A DNA stretch of 64,000 nt from Actinoplanes subtropicus (GTDB taxonomy: Bacteria > Actinomycetota > Actinomycetes > Mycobacteriales > Micromonosporaceae). The stretch spans positions 1-64,000 of the forward strand of contig NZ_JOJL01000028.1 of assembly GCF_000721705.1 (NCBI RefSeq). Direction: 5' to 3'. The notes beneath the pieces are model-generated. The model saw nothing but the letters and a program-made list of their open reading frames with translations. It made no database searches and was not told where the DNA came from. The translations under genes were made by a program, and so were the position numbers. Shown here piece after piece: positions 49,002 through 56,676 of this stretch (position 1 is its first letter; each line of letters starts with the position of its first letter).

Positions 49002-50230
49002 AGCGACGCCTCCAAGGCGCGGTAGTCGACCTTGCCGTTGGGCAGCAGCGGCAAGGACTCGATGCTACGCACGACCACGCCGGAGAAATGTGTCCCCAGC
49101 CACTCGGCGATTTTGGTACGCAGGTCGCGGGCCTCGTCGTCCGAGATGCCCTCGGCGTACACGATCAGCTGGTCGCCGCCGGGCACCGCCGCCACCGGGA
49201 AGTTCTTCTCCACGTCGTCCAGGTTGATCCGGACGCCGAAGACCTTGCCGATCCGCTTGGCCCGGCCGGTGATGAACAGGAAGCCCTCGTCGTCGATCCG
49301 GCCGAGGTCGCCAGTGGGCAGCACGCCGCCCATCTCGTCGCCCTTGACCAGGTCGGCGGCGGTTTCGGCGTACCCCATCATGACGTTCGGCCCGCGGTAG
49401 ACGACCTCGTCGTCGGGCGAGATGTCGAACGACCCGCCGGGCAGCGCGAGCCCGACCGACCCAAGCTTGTCGGTCAGTCGCTCCGGCGGCAGCGTGGCCA
49501 TCCGGGGCGCGGCCTCGGTCGTGCCGTACATCACGTAGAGCGAGCCGCCGACCGTCGCCATCCGCTGCGCGAAGTCGCTGATCAGCTCGGTGCGCAGCCG
49601 GCCGCCGGCCTGGGTGAGCTTGCGCAGCGCCGGGTACTTGGCCGGGTCGAAGCGCAGCCGGCGCAGCATCTCGTACTGGTAGGGGACGAACGCCATCGAG
49701 GTGACGCCGTGCTCGACCGCGGCGGTCCAGAAGTCGCGCTGCATGATGCCGGTACGCTCGAGGATCACCGTGGCCCCGCGCAGCAGGTGCGAATTCAGGA
49801 CCGACATCCCGTACGAGTAGAAGAGCGGCAACGTGGTGATCGCCACGTCGTCCGCACCGATGTCGAGAACGGTCGCGATCTGCTCGGCGTTGGTCAGCAC
49901 CGCCTCGCGGGACAGCCGGACCAGCTTGGGGTTGCCGGTCGAGCCGCTGGTGGTGAACAGCACCGCCAGGTCGGGATGCACCTCGTCGGTGGCGAACCGC
50001 TCGGCCCAGTGCGCGACGTCCGCCTCCGGGTCGAGCAGCATGACCGGCCGGCCCAGCCGGAACGCCGCGAGGTACCGCGCGATGCCGGAAATAGTCGTGG
50101 AAATCGGGTGAAACACCAGCGGGCCGGGCTCGGCGGCGAGCGTGGCCTCCGCCGCGTCGATCGCCTCGGCCGTCAGCGTCTCACCCGTCGCGGCGTCGAT
50201 CACACGCGCGCCGGGGTGAAGCAGGTTCAC
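48998..50230 (-). CDS. AMP-forming acyl-ACP/CoA ligase
   Basis: A 410-residue adenylate-forming enzyme, shorter than usual acyl-CoA ligases because the N-terminal region is reduced. The motifs are FTTSGSTGNPKLV (A3), YGTTEAAPRM (A5), PTGDLGRIDDEGFLFITGR, cited by TGDLGRIDDEG (A7), and LPLLPNGKVDYRAL (A10 with the catalytic Lys). It would activate a carboxylic acid and load it on the ACP encoded at the start of the operon. The start overlaps the SDR stop by four bases. The acid is not predictable from these motifs. Confidence 0.85.
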   Translation of the reverse strand: MNLLHPGARVIDAATGETLTAEAIDAAEATLAAEPGPLVFHPISTTISGIARYLAAFRLGRPVMLLDPEADVAHWAERFATDEVHPDLAVLFTTSGSTGNPKLVRLSREAVLTNAEQIATVLDIGADDVAITTLPLFYSYGMSVLNSHLLRGATVILERTGIMQRDFWTAAVEHGVTSMAFVPYQYEMLRRLRFDPAKYPALRKLTQAGGRLRTELISDFAQRMATVGGSLYVMYGTTEAAPRMATLPPERLTDKLGSVGLALPGGSFDISPDDEVVYRGPNVMMGYAETAADLVKGDEMGGVLPTGDLGRIDDEGFLFITGRAKRIGKVFGVRINLDDVEKNFPVAAVPGGDQLIVYAEGISDDEARDLRTKIAEWLGTHFSGVVVRSIESLPLLPNGKVDYRALEASL

Positions 50231-50964
50231 AGCGTCAATCCTCCATCCACTCCGAGAATCTGGCCGGTGACGAACCGGGCCTGCTCGGAGAGGAGGAATG
50301 CGATCACGTCGGCGACCTCGTCGGCCTCGCCGAGCCGGCCCAGCGCGGTGTCGGCGATCCGCTCCGCGCGCCCCTTCTCGTCGAGCGTGTCCAGCATGTC
50401 AGTGGCGATGAAGCCCGGCTCCACCGCATTGACCCGGATGCCCTGCGGCCCCAACTCCTTGGCGGCCGATTTTGCCAGGGCCGCCACGGCGGCCTTGGAC
50501 GCGGCGTAGACGGCCTGGCCGGCCACACCGCGCGTCGCGGTGATCGAAGACACCAGAACCACCGCGGGCGTACGCCCACGGGCCAGCAGGCGCGCGGCCC
50601 CGCGCAGCGTGTACGCCGCGCCGGCCGAGTTCACCGCGAACAGCCGCTGGATCGTCGCGTCGTCGGTCATGCCCAGCATGCCGGCGGCGTGCGTGCCCGC
50701 GTTGACCACCAGCGCGTCGAGCCGCTTGAAGTTAGCGAAGGCCAGCTGCATGAGCGCCTTGCTGGTGGCCGGATCGCCGATGTCGCCGTGCCCCGTGAAC
50801 GTGGTCACGTTGAACTTGGCCGCCAGATCCTCGGCGACCGCGGCGACCGCCTCGGCGCCGTGGCCGTGCAACAGCAGGTCGTAACCGCGCTCGGCGAGCT
50901 TCTGCGCGGTCGCCCGGCCGATTCCGCGGGAGGCCCCGGTGACCAGGGCCACCCGGTCAGTCAT
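50227..50964 (-). CDS. SDR-family reductase, FabG-like
   Basis: A 245-residue short-chain dehydrogenase. VALVTGASRGIGRATA is the NADP-binding motif, VNAG (LVVNAGTHAAG) follows, and the Ser-Tyr-Lys triad is SSITATRG with VYAASKAAVAALAK near residue 150. The end (QILGVDGGLTL) is like 3-oxoacyl-ACP reductase. It starts eight bases inside the 3' end of the ACP gene, so it is coupled to it and probably reduces an ACP-bound keto group. It could alternatively act on the aldehyde made by the LuxC-like enzyme. Confidence 0.87.
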   Translation of the reverse strand: MTDRVALVTGASRGIGRATAQKLAERGYDLLLHGHGAEAVAAVAEDLAAKFNVTTFTGHGDIGDPATSKALMQLAFANFKRLDALVVNAGTHAAGMLGMTDDATIQRLFAVNSAGAAYTLRGAARLLARGRTPAVVLVSSITATRGVAGQAVYAASKAAVAALAKSAAKELGPQGIRVNAVEPGFIATDMLDTLDEKGRAERIADTALGRLGEADEVADVIAFLLSEQARFVTGQILGVDGGLTL

Positions 50965-51202
50965 TGATGGTCACCCCGTACTTGCCGAGGATCCGCACGG
51001 CCTCCGCGAAGCTCGACATGTTGATCACGTCGTCGGTGTCGATCATGACCGAGAACTCGTCCTCGATGGTCGCGATCAGCGACATGTGCGCGAGCGAATC
51101 CCACTTTTCGTTGTCCTGGTAGTGCAGATCGTCCACGGGCGCATCCGCCGGAAGATCCAAAGCGGTGCGGAACGCTTCCCGCAGTTTCTGCAGCTCGGTC
51201 AC
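50957..51202 (-). CDS. Acyl carrier protein
   Basis: An 81-residue acyl carrier protein. The phosphopantetheine attachment Ser is in the motif EKWDSLAHMSLIATIEDEF near residue 36, and the remainder is four-helical and acidic. GTG 51202 is preceded by GGAGAG. It is the first gene of the operon ACP, SDR, ligase, LuxE-like, LuxC-like, membrane protein, all coupled by overlap. It diverges from pseB with 230 bases between, which hints that the sugar pathway and this acyl module are used together. It is not the housekeeping fatty acid ACP, given the genetic context. Confidence 0.9.
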   Translation of the reverse strand: MTELQKLREAFRTALDLPADAPVDDLHYQDNEKWDSLAHMSLIATIEDEFSVMIDTDDVINMSSFAEAVRILGKYGVTIND

Positions 51203-51276
51203 GGTCTCTCCAGGGTGGGGTGGGCAGAGGGCTCCTACCTTCTTACAGGGTGCTGGACGACACGACCAAGCCAGGG

Positions 51277-51304
51277 TTAACAGGAGGTGAACGCAAGGTA
51301 TCCT
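51277..51304 (+). promoter_or_regulatory. Candidate vegetative promoter for pseB
   Basis: TTAACA at 51277-51282 and TATCCT at 51299-51304 are separated by 16 bases, close to sigma-70-type -35 and -10 boxes. The transcript would start near 51311 and have a leader of about 120 bases to the GTG of pseB. Confidence 0.5.
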
Positions 51305-51382
51305 TTTCCATCCCGCCTGGAAACGCCACGGAGAGTGGTTATGCTTCCGGCTCGTACTCCATCCAACCGCCCCACCCGCCAC

Positions 51383-51400
51383 CCTTGAGCGGACTCAAGG
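51383..51400 (+). promoter_or_regulatory. Hairpin and possible flagellar-type promoter in the pseB leader
   Basis: CCTTGAG and CTCAAGG pair around CGGA. The right arm also provides CTCA at 51394, which is followed after 14 bases by GCCGAC at 51412, similar to the CTCA/GCCGA pattern of sigma-28-type promoters in motile actinomycetes, though the spacing is slightly short. Either reading is tentative. Confidence 0.35.
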
Positions 51401-51433
51401 CCTCCTAGTTCGCCGACCCCTCGGAGCCCCATC

Positions 51434-52417
51434 GTGTCTGAAATCAGCGGATCCTCGATCCTCGTCACCGGTGCCACCGGATCGTTCGGGAAGGCGTTCC
51501 TCAATTACGCCCTGACACATCTGGACCCGCAGCGGATCGTGATCTTCTCCCGGGACGAGCTGAAGCAGTACGAGGTCCGCCAGCTGTTCGGCGACGACAA
51601 GCGGCTGCGCTTCTTCCTCGGCGACATCCGCGACCGCAACCGGCTGGCGCGCGCGATGCACGGGGTCGACTACATGATCCACGCGGCCGCGCTCAAGCAG
51701 GTCGACACCGCGGAATACAACCCCTCCGAGTTCGTGGCGACGAACATCAACGGTTCGCAGAACGTGATCGACGTCGCCATCGACGCCGGGGTCAAGAAGG
51801 TGGTCGCGCTCTCCACCGACAAGGCGTCCAGCCCGATCAACCTGTACGGCGCGACCAAGCTCGTCGCCGACAAGTCGTTCATCGCCGGCAACCACTACGC
51901 CGCCACCCACCCGACCCGGTTCTCGGTGGTCCGCTACGGCAACGTGATGGGCAGCCGCGGCTCGGTCGTGCCGCTGTTCCGCCGGCTGGCCGCCGAGGGC
52001 AAGAGCCTGCCGATCACCGACAAGCGGATGACCCGCTTCTGGATCACGCTGCCCCAGGCCGTGAAGTTCGTGGTCGACTCGTTCGACAAGATGGCCGGCG
52101 GCGAGCTGTTCGTGCCGCGCATCCCGAGCATGCGGATCATGGATCTGGTCGAGGCGGTCGCGCCCGGCTCGGCGACCCACGAGACCGGCATCCGCCCCGG
52201 CGAGAAGCTGCACGAGGAGATGATCGCCTCCGACGACAGCCGCCGTACGCTGCGCTTCCCGGACCGCTACGTGGTGCAGCCGGTCGTCGCGAGCTGGGGC
52301 TACCAGGAGCCGGAGGGCGGCGAGGAGGTCGCCGACGGCTTCAACTACCGCTCGGACAACAACGACCTGTGGCTGAGCATCGAGGACATGCGCAAGCTCA
52401 TCGACGAGGAGAAATGA
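51434..52417 (+). CDS. pseB: UDP-GlcNAc 4,6-dehydratase (inverting)
   Basis: A 327-residue sugar-nucleotide enzyme, first of the pseudaminic acid pathway. ILVTGATGSFGKAF is the nucleotide-binding motif. The inverting subclass is shown by the MIHAAALKQVDTAEYNPSE segment, VVALSTDKASSPINLYGATK with the catalytic Lys, and FSVVRYGNVMGSRGSVVPLF. The usual Tyr of YxxxK is YGATK. Its GTG start follows a weak purine stretch, and it is coupled to pseC by an ATGA overlap. It converts UDP-GlcNAc to the 4-keto-6-deoxy-L-arabino sugar. Confidence 0.92.
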   Translation: MSEISGSSILVTGATGSFGKAFLNYALTHLDPQRIVIFSRDELKQYEVRQLFGDDKRLRFFLGDIRDRNRLARAMHGVDYMIHAAALKQVDTAEYNPSEFVATNINGSQNVIDVAIDAGVKKVVALSTDKASSPINLYGATKLVADKSFIAGNHYAATHPTRFSVVRYGNVMGSRGSVVPLFRRLAAEGKSLPITDKRMTRFWITLPQAVKFVVDSFDKMAGGELFVPRIPSMRIMDLVEAVAPGSATHETGIRPGEKLHEEMIASDDSRRTLRFPDRYVVQPVVASWGYQEPEGGEEVADGFNYRSDNNDLWLSIEDMRKLIDEEK

Positions 52418-53541
52418 TGCTGCCGTACGGGCGGCAGTCGATCGACCAGTCGGACGTCGAAGCGGTCGTCGCCGCCCTCGGCAGCGACTGGCTCACCACC
52501 GGCCCCCGGGTCGCGCAGTTCGAGAAGGACATCGAGGCCGTCGCCGGCGCGCCCGCGGTCACCGTGACCAACGGCACAACGGCGCTGCACGCGGCGTTCG
52601 CGGCGACCGGCGTCGGCCCCGGCGACGAGGTCGTGGTGACCCCGATGACGTTCGTGGCCACCGCCTCCGCGGCGGCCATGTTCGGCGCCACCGTGGTCTT
52701 CGCCGACGTCGAGGACGAGACGGCCAACCTGGACCCGGCCGCCGTCGAGGCCGCGGTCACCGGCCGCACCCGGGCCATCGCCGCGGTCGACTACGCCGGT
52801 CACCCGGCCGAGTACGACGCGCTCCGCAAGATCGCCGAGCCGCTGGAGGCGCTGCTGATCGGCGACGCCGCGCACGCGATCGGCTCCACGTACCACGGCC
52901 GGCCGGTCGGCACGCTCGCCGACCTCACCACGTTCTCGTTCTTCCCGACCAAGAACCTGACCACGGCCGAGGGCGGCGCGGTCGCCTCGACCCGGGCCGA
53001 CCTGCTCGACCGGGCGCGCACCTTCAAGAACATCGGCATGGTCCGCGAGCCGGAGCGGCTGCGCCGCCGGGACGAGGGCGGCTGGTACTACGAGGTGCAG
53101 TCGTTCGGGCAGAACTACCGCCTGCCCGACGTGCTCTGCGCGCTGGGCAGCTCGCAGCTGAGCCGGCTCGCCGAGTTCAAGGCCACCCGGCAGCGGCTGA
53201 CCGCCCGCTACGACGAGTTGCTCGCCGACGTGCCCGGCCTGCGCCTGCCGATCCAGCGCGAGGGCGTCGACCCGATGCGCCACCTCTACCCGGTGCGCAT
53301 CCTCGACGGCCGCCGCCGCGAGGTGTACGACAAGCTCCGCGCCGCCGGCATCCTGGTGCAGGTCAACTACATCCCGGTGTACTGGCACCCGGTCTTCGAG
53401 GACATGGGCTACCGCCGCGGCCAGTGCCCGGTGGCCGAGCGCTTCTACGATGAGGAGCTGTCCCTGCCGCTCTTCGTCGACCTCACCGATGCCGATCAGG
53501 ATCGCGTCGTGGAGGAGCTTCGTCAGATCCTGGGGAGCTGA
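52414..53541 (+). CDS. pseC: UDP-4-keto-sugar aminotransferase
   Basis: A 375-residue PLP enzyme of the DegT/DnrJ/EryC1 family. The PLP-binding Lys is in FSFFPTKNLTTAEGG near residue 182, with VTNGTTALHAAF, EVVVTPMTFVATA and GDAAHAIGS as conserved cofactor contacts. It adds the 4-amino group to the PseB product, the substrate for PseH at 35107. The ATG at 52414 overlaps the pseB stop; a second ATG follows directly. YRLPDVLCALGSSQL and VNYIPVYWHPVFE fit the PseC subgroup. Confidence 0.9.
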   Translation: MMLPYGRQSIDQSDVEAVVAALGSDWLTTGPRVAQFEKDIEAVAGAPAVTVTNGTTALHAAFAATGVGPGDEVVVTPMTFVATASAAAMFGATVVFADVEDETANLDPAAVEAAVTGRTRAIAAVDYAGHPAEYDALRKIAEPLEALLIGDAAHAIGSTYHGRPVGTLADLTTFSFFPTKNLTTAEGGAVASTRADLLDRARTFKNIGMVREPERLRRRDEGGWYYEVQSFGQNYRLPDVLCALGSSQLSRLAEFKATRQRLTARYDELLADVPGLRLPIQREGVDPMRHLYPVRILDGRRREVYDKLRAAGILVQVNYIPVYWHPVFEDMGYRRGQCPVAERFYDEELSLPLFVDLTDADQDRVVEELRQILGS

Positions 53542-53545
53542 CCGG

Positions 53546-54376
53546 GTGCACCACGCCAACCACTTCTACGGCCACGCGCACGTGCTCGCCGAGTACTGCG
53601 GCCTGGATCCGGAGCACCCGCCCCGGATCGAGGGCTACGTGCAGCACGGCTGGAACGTGGTGGACGGGCTCGGCCTCGGCACGCCGTACCTCCCCGGCAA
53701 GCCGATCTTCGTGTGGTCCGAGCAGACCCGGCGGCGCGCCTGGTCGATGGGGCGCCGTCAGGCCACGGTGATCGGCGCGCCGTTCCTCTACCTGCTGCGG
53801 TTCGCCCCGCCCCCGCCCGACCCGGCCACCCGCGCCGGCACCATCTGGTACCCGTTCCACGGCTGGGAGAGCCAGCAGGTGAAGGGCAGCCACCGCCGGC
53901 AGATCGACGAGATCATGGCGATCGAGACCGGCCCGGTAACGTTCTGCCTGTACTGGAACGAGTACCGCAACGACAAGGTCCGCGCCGAGTACGAGAAGGC
54001 CGGCCGGGTGATCTGCCACGGCTACCGCGGCTACATGTGGCAGGACACCGACATCAAGTTCCTGCACAACCAGCTGGGTGAACTTCGCGCCCACCGACGG
54101 GTGGCCTCCAACCGGCTGAGCAGCGCCGTCTTCTACGGCGCCGCTGCGGGCTGCGAGCCGGCCGTCTACGGTGACCCGATGCATCTGGAGCGGGAGGACC
54201 GCGCCGTCGCCGAGCGCATCCGCCGGCAGTGGCCCGAGCTGCACGGCGAGCGGCCCGAGCCGGCCGCGGCCCGCCGGTCGGCGCTGGCCGAGCTGGGCGA
54301 GGACTACCTGGCCTCGCCCGCCGAGCTGCGCGCCATGCTCGGTTGGAGCCTTGACCGCGCGGCGGTGCCCGCATGA
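53546..54376 (+). CDS. Unassigned glycosyltransferase-like protein of the pse cluster
   Basis: A 276-residue soluble protein starting at GTG 53546 with GGGAG upstream and overlapping the next gene by ATGA. It has a possible GT-B layout: an N-terminal part with GYVQHGWNVVDGLG and FVWSEQTRRRAW, and a C-terminal part with IWYPFHGWESQQV, GYRGYMWQDTDIKFLHNQL and RVASNRLSSAVFYGAAAG, whose small residues before PAVYGDPM could hold a nucleotide sugar. This is like capsule or nonulosonic acid transferases, but I cannot name a family. Its place right after pseBC makes it a candidate transferase for pseudaminic acid. Confidence 0.6.
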   Translation: MHHANHFYGHAHVLAEYCGLDPEHPPRIEGYVQHGWNVVDGLGLGTPYLPGKPIFVWSEQTRRRAWSMGRRQATVIGAPFLYLLRFAPPPPDPATRAGTIWYPFHGWESQQVKGSHRRQIDEIMAIETGPVTFCLYWNEYRNDKVRAEYEKAGRVICHGYRGYMWQDTDIKFLHNQLGELRAHRRVASNRLSSAVFYGAAAGCEPAVYGDPMHLEREDRAVAERIRRQWPELHGERPEPAAARRSALAELGEDYLASPAELRAMLGWSLDRAAVPA

Positions 54377-55827
54377 TCCGGCTGATCGGCGGCGAGATGC
54401 CCGGGTGGAACGAGGACCGCCCGCCGGCTGGCGGCGCCCTGTACGGCTACCTGGCCGACCGGCTCCCGGCCGGGGCGCGCGTGCTGGTCGCCGGCCCGCA
54501 CGAGCACGCGCTGATCGAGGCGCTCGCCGCCCGGACCGCGGTGACCTGCCTCGTCCGCTCGCAGCCCGAGGCCGAGCGGCTCGACGCCGCCGGCCTCGAC
54601 GTGCTCTGCGGCACGCTGAGCAAGCTCACCGAGGCCGACCGCTGGGACGCGGTCGTCGCGTTCGACGGCGTCGGCCGGCTCTGCTCGGTCGAGGGCCCCC
54701 AGTACGACTGGGCCGAGTGTCTCCGGGCGCTCCGGAACGCGCTGCTCCCCGGCGGCCTCCTGCTGCTGACGGTCGAGAACGAGCTGGGCGTGCACCGGCT
54801 GGTCGACCCGGCCGCGGCGACGGCGGCGCGGACCGACGACGCCTGGCGGTCGCTGGGCGAGTTCGACGACAGCATGCCCGGCAGCCCGGCCCGCCTCACC
54901 GACCGGCTGGCCGGCGAGGAGCTGACCCTCGACTGGCTCGGCGCCGCGTGGCCGTCGCCCGCCGCGCCGACCCTGATCGCCACCCCGGAGGCGCTCCGGA
55001 CCGGGCCGGCGGACGCACTCGCCGCCGCGGCCGCGAGCGCGGTCGCCACCGCGTACGCGAATCGTCCCGCTCTTTCCGACCCCCGCCGGCTCGCCGCATC
55101 CGCGGTGCGCGGCGGCATCGGAGCCGAGCTGGCCGCCGCCTGGCTGGTGATTGCCCATCGTGCGCCCCGCCCGGCCGCCACGCCGGCCCTGCCGCCGGTG
55201 CTGCTCGGCGACGGCCAGGTCCGCGAGGTGGCCCCGGGACCGGACGGCGCCTGGCCGCTACCGGCCGGCCGGCTGCTCGAGGAACTGCTGCTCGGCGCCT
55301 GCCTGCGGCACGACCTGCCGACGGTGCGCCGACTGCTCACCGGCTGGATGGCGGCGCTGCCGGCGGCCACTCCGGACAACGTGGTGGTGGCCGGCGAGAC
55401 CTTCACCCGGCTCGACCCGGGCGTCCCGGCCCGCGCCGACGTCCTGCGCGGCTTCGCCTCCACACTGCTCACCGGCGGGTACGCGCACCCGTGGCCCGCC
55501 GCCACCGACCTGCGGACGCTGACCGCGATCCTGCACGGCGCCGCCGGCCTGCCCGGCGACGTCCCGGCGATTCCGCCCGGCGAGGACCCGCCGGTGCCGG
55601 ATTCCCGCCGCGAACAACAGGAGCAGATGCGTGCCCTGCGCCGCCTGCTCGCCGACGCCGATGCGCGTGCCGAACTGTACGAACGCGAGATCGCCAAACG
55701 AGATGCGGAATTGACCAAAGCTCGTGTTCAAATTGCCACTTTCGGCGGTACCTTCGGCTACCGCATGGCCAAGCTTGGGTATGGCGTAGCGCGGAAGGCC
55801 CGTCAGCGCCTCCGAAAACGAGCATAA
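54373..55827 (+). CDS. SAM-dependent methyltransferase-like protein, paralog of the one at 37988
   Basis: A 484-residue protein. Residues about 25-150 resemble a class I methyltransferase (ARVLVAGPHEHALIEALAA, WDAVVAFDGVGRL and LLPGGLLLLTVENELG). RPALSDPRRLAASAVR near residue 230 matches the paralog at 37988. The C-terminal 60 residues form a coiled coil (ARAELYEREIAKRDAELTKA) with a basic tail (KARQRLRKRA), also as in the paralog. The Glu and Asp that should contact S-adenosylmethionine are not clear, so methyl transfer is inferred. It overlaps the upstream gene by ATGA. Confidence 0.7.
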   Translation: MIRLIGGEMPGWNEDRPPAGGALYGYLADRLPAGARVLVAGPHEHALIEALAARTAVTCLVRSQPEAERLDAAGLDVLCGTLSKLTEADRWDAVVAFDGVGRLCSVEGPQYDWAECLRALRNALLPGGLLLLTVENELGVHRLVDPAAATAARTDDAWRSLGEFDDSMPGSPARLTDRLAGEELTLDWLGAAWPSPAAPTLIATPEALRTGPADALAAAAASAVATAYANRPALSDPRRLAASAVRGGIGAELAAAWLVIAHRAPRPAATPALPPVLLGDGQVREVAPGPDGAWPLPAGRLLEELLLGACLRHDLPTVRRLLTGWMAALPAATPDNVVVAGETFTRLDPGVPARADVLRGFASTLLTGGYAHPWPAATDLRTLTAILHGAAGLPGDVPAIPPGEDPPVPDSRREQQEQMRALRRLLADADARAELYEREIAKRDAELTKARVQIATFGGTFGYRMAKLGYGVARKARQRLRKRA

Positions 55828-55846
55828 GCCCCCTTAAAGGACATAA

Positions 55847-56572
55847 ATGACATCCCTCGGCATCATTCAGGCGCGGATGGACTCGTCCCGCCTCCCCCGC
55901 AAGGTGCTGCTCAAGCTCGGCGGCCGGTCCGTCCTCGAGCGGGTGGTCCGCGCCGCGCAGGCCAGCGGGGTCCTCGACGAGCTGGTCGTGGCCACCACGA
56001 CCGAGGCGGCCGACGACGCGATCGTCGCCGAGTGCGCCGCGATCGGCGTGGCCTGCCACCGCGGGCCGGTCGACGACGTGCTCGCCCGCTTCCTCGGGGT
56101 GCTCGACCAGCACGAGAGCGACATCGTGCTGCGGTTCACCGCGGACAATCCGCTGATCGACCCGGCGATCATCAGCCGGGCGCACCGGGTCTTCGTGGCC
56201 GCCGGGGCCGACTACCTGAGCACGTCGCTGGCCCACACGCTGCCGCGCGGGCTGGATGTCGAGATGGTGCGCACGCCGGTGCTGCGGCAGGTCGACGCGC
56301 TCGCCACCGACCACCACCGGGTGCACGTGACGTCGTACATCTACACGCACGCCGACGACTTCGACGTGATCGGGCTCACCCTGCAGCCCGACCTGTCCCA
56401 CCTGCGGCTCACGCTGGACACCGAGGACGACTGGAAGCTGATCGAGGCGATCGTCGACCACTTCGGCGACGAGCCGGTAGAGCTCAAGAAGGTGGCCGCC
56501 TGGCTCACCGAGCGCCCCGACCTGATCGAGCTGAACGCGCACGTGCTGCAGAAGGCGCTAGTCCAGGCATGA
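55847..56572 (+). CDS. pseF: CMP-pseudaminic acid cytidylyltransferase (SpsF/PseF-like)
   Basis: A 241-residue nucleotidyltransferase. LGIIQARMDSSRLPRKVL is the nucleotide-binding signature of the SpsF/CMP-sugar synthetase family, FTADNPLIDPAII contains the metal-binding Asp, and LRLTLDTEDDWKLIE is typical of SpsF. In this cluster it should activate pseudaminic acid as the CMP sugar. Its stop overlaps the start of a 35-codon small reading frame, which in turn overlaps pseG. Confidence 0.85.
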   Translation: MTSLGIIQARMDSSRLPRKVLLKLGGRSVLERVVRAAQASGVLDELVVATTTEAADDAIVAECAAIGVACHRGPVDDVLARFLGVLDQHESDIVLRFTADNPLIDPAIISRAHRVFVAAGADYLSTSLAHTLPRGLDVEMVRTPVLRQVDALATDHHRVHVTSYIYTHADDFDVIGLTLQPDLSHLRLTLDTEDDWKLIEAIVDHFGDEPVELKKVAAWLTERPDLIELNAHVLQKALVQA

Positions 56573-56676
56573 ACGACTGCACCGAGCGGCCCCGTGCCGA
56601 CTGGCCCAGGGGCGAGCTGCGCACCCAGGCCGCAGGCGAGGGCCAGGAGGGCATGCCGAAGGTTGGCTCCGCGTGA
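56569..56676 (+). CDS. Small ORF exactly bridging pseF and pseG
   Basis: A 35-residue reading frame whose ATG overlaps the pseF stop (ATGA) and whose TGA overlaps the pseG GTG (GTGA). It fills the 100-base gap between the two genes with no spare base. Nearly all codons end in G or C. The peptide (MNDCTERPRADWPRGELRTQ and on) is hydrophilic with one Cys and no known motif. It may encode a small protein or serve only to carry ribosomes from pseF to pseG. Confidence 0.5.
   Translation: MNDCTERPRADWPRGELRTQAAGEGQEGMPKVGSA

Noticed and set aside
44495..51202. Bioluminescence (lux) operon
   Set aside because: LuxC- and LuxE-like genes are present, but luxA, luxB and luxD are absent and a dedicated ACP, ligase and membrane protein take their place.
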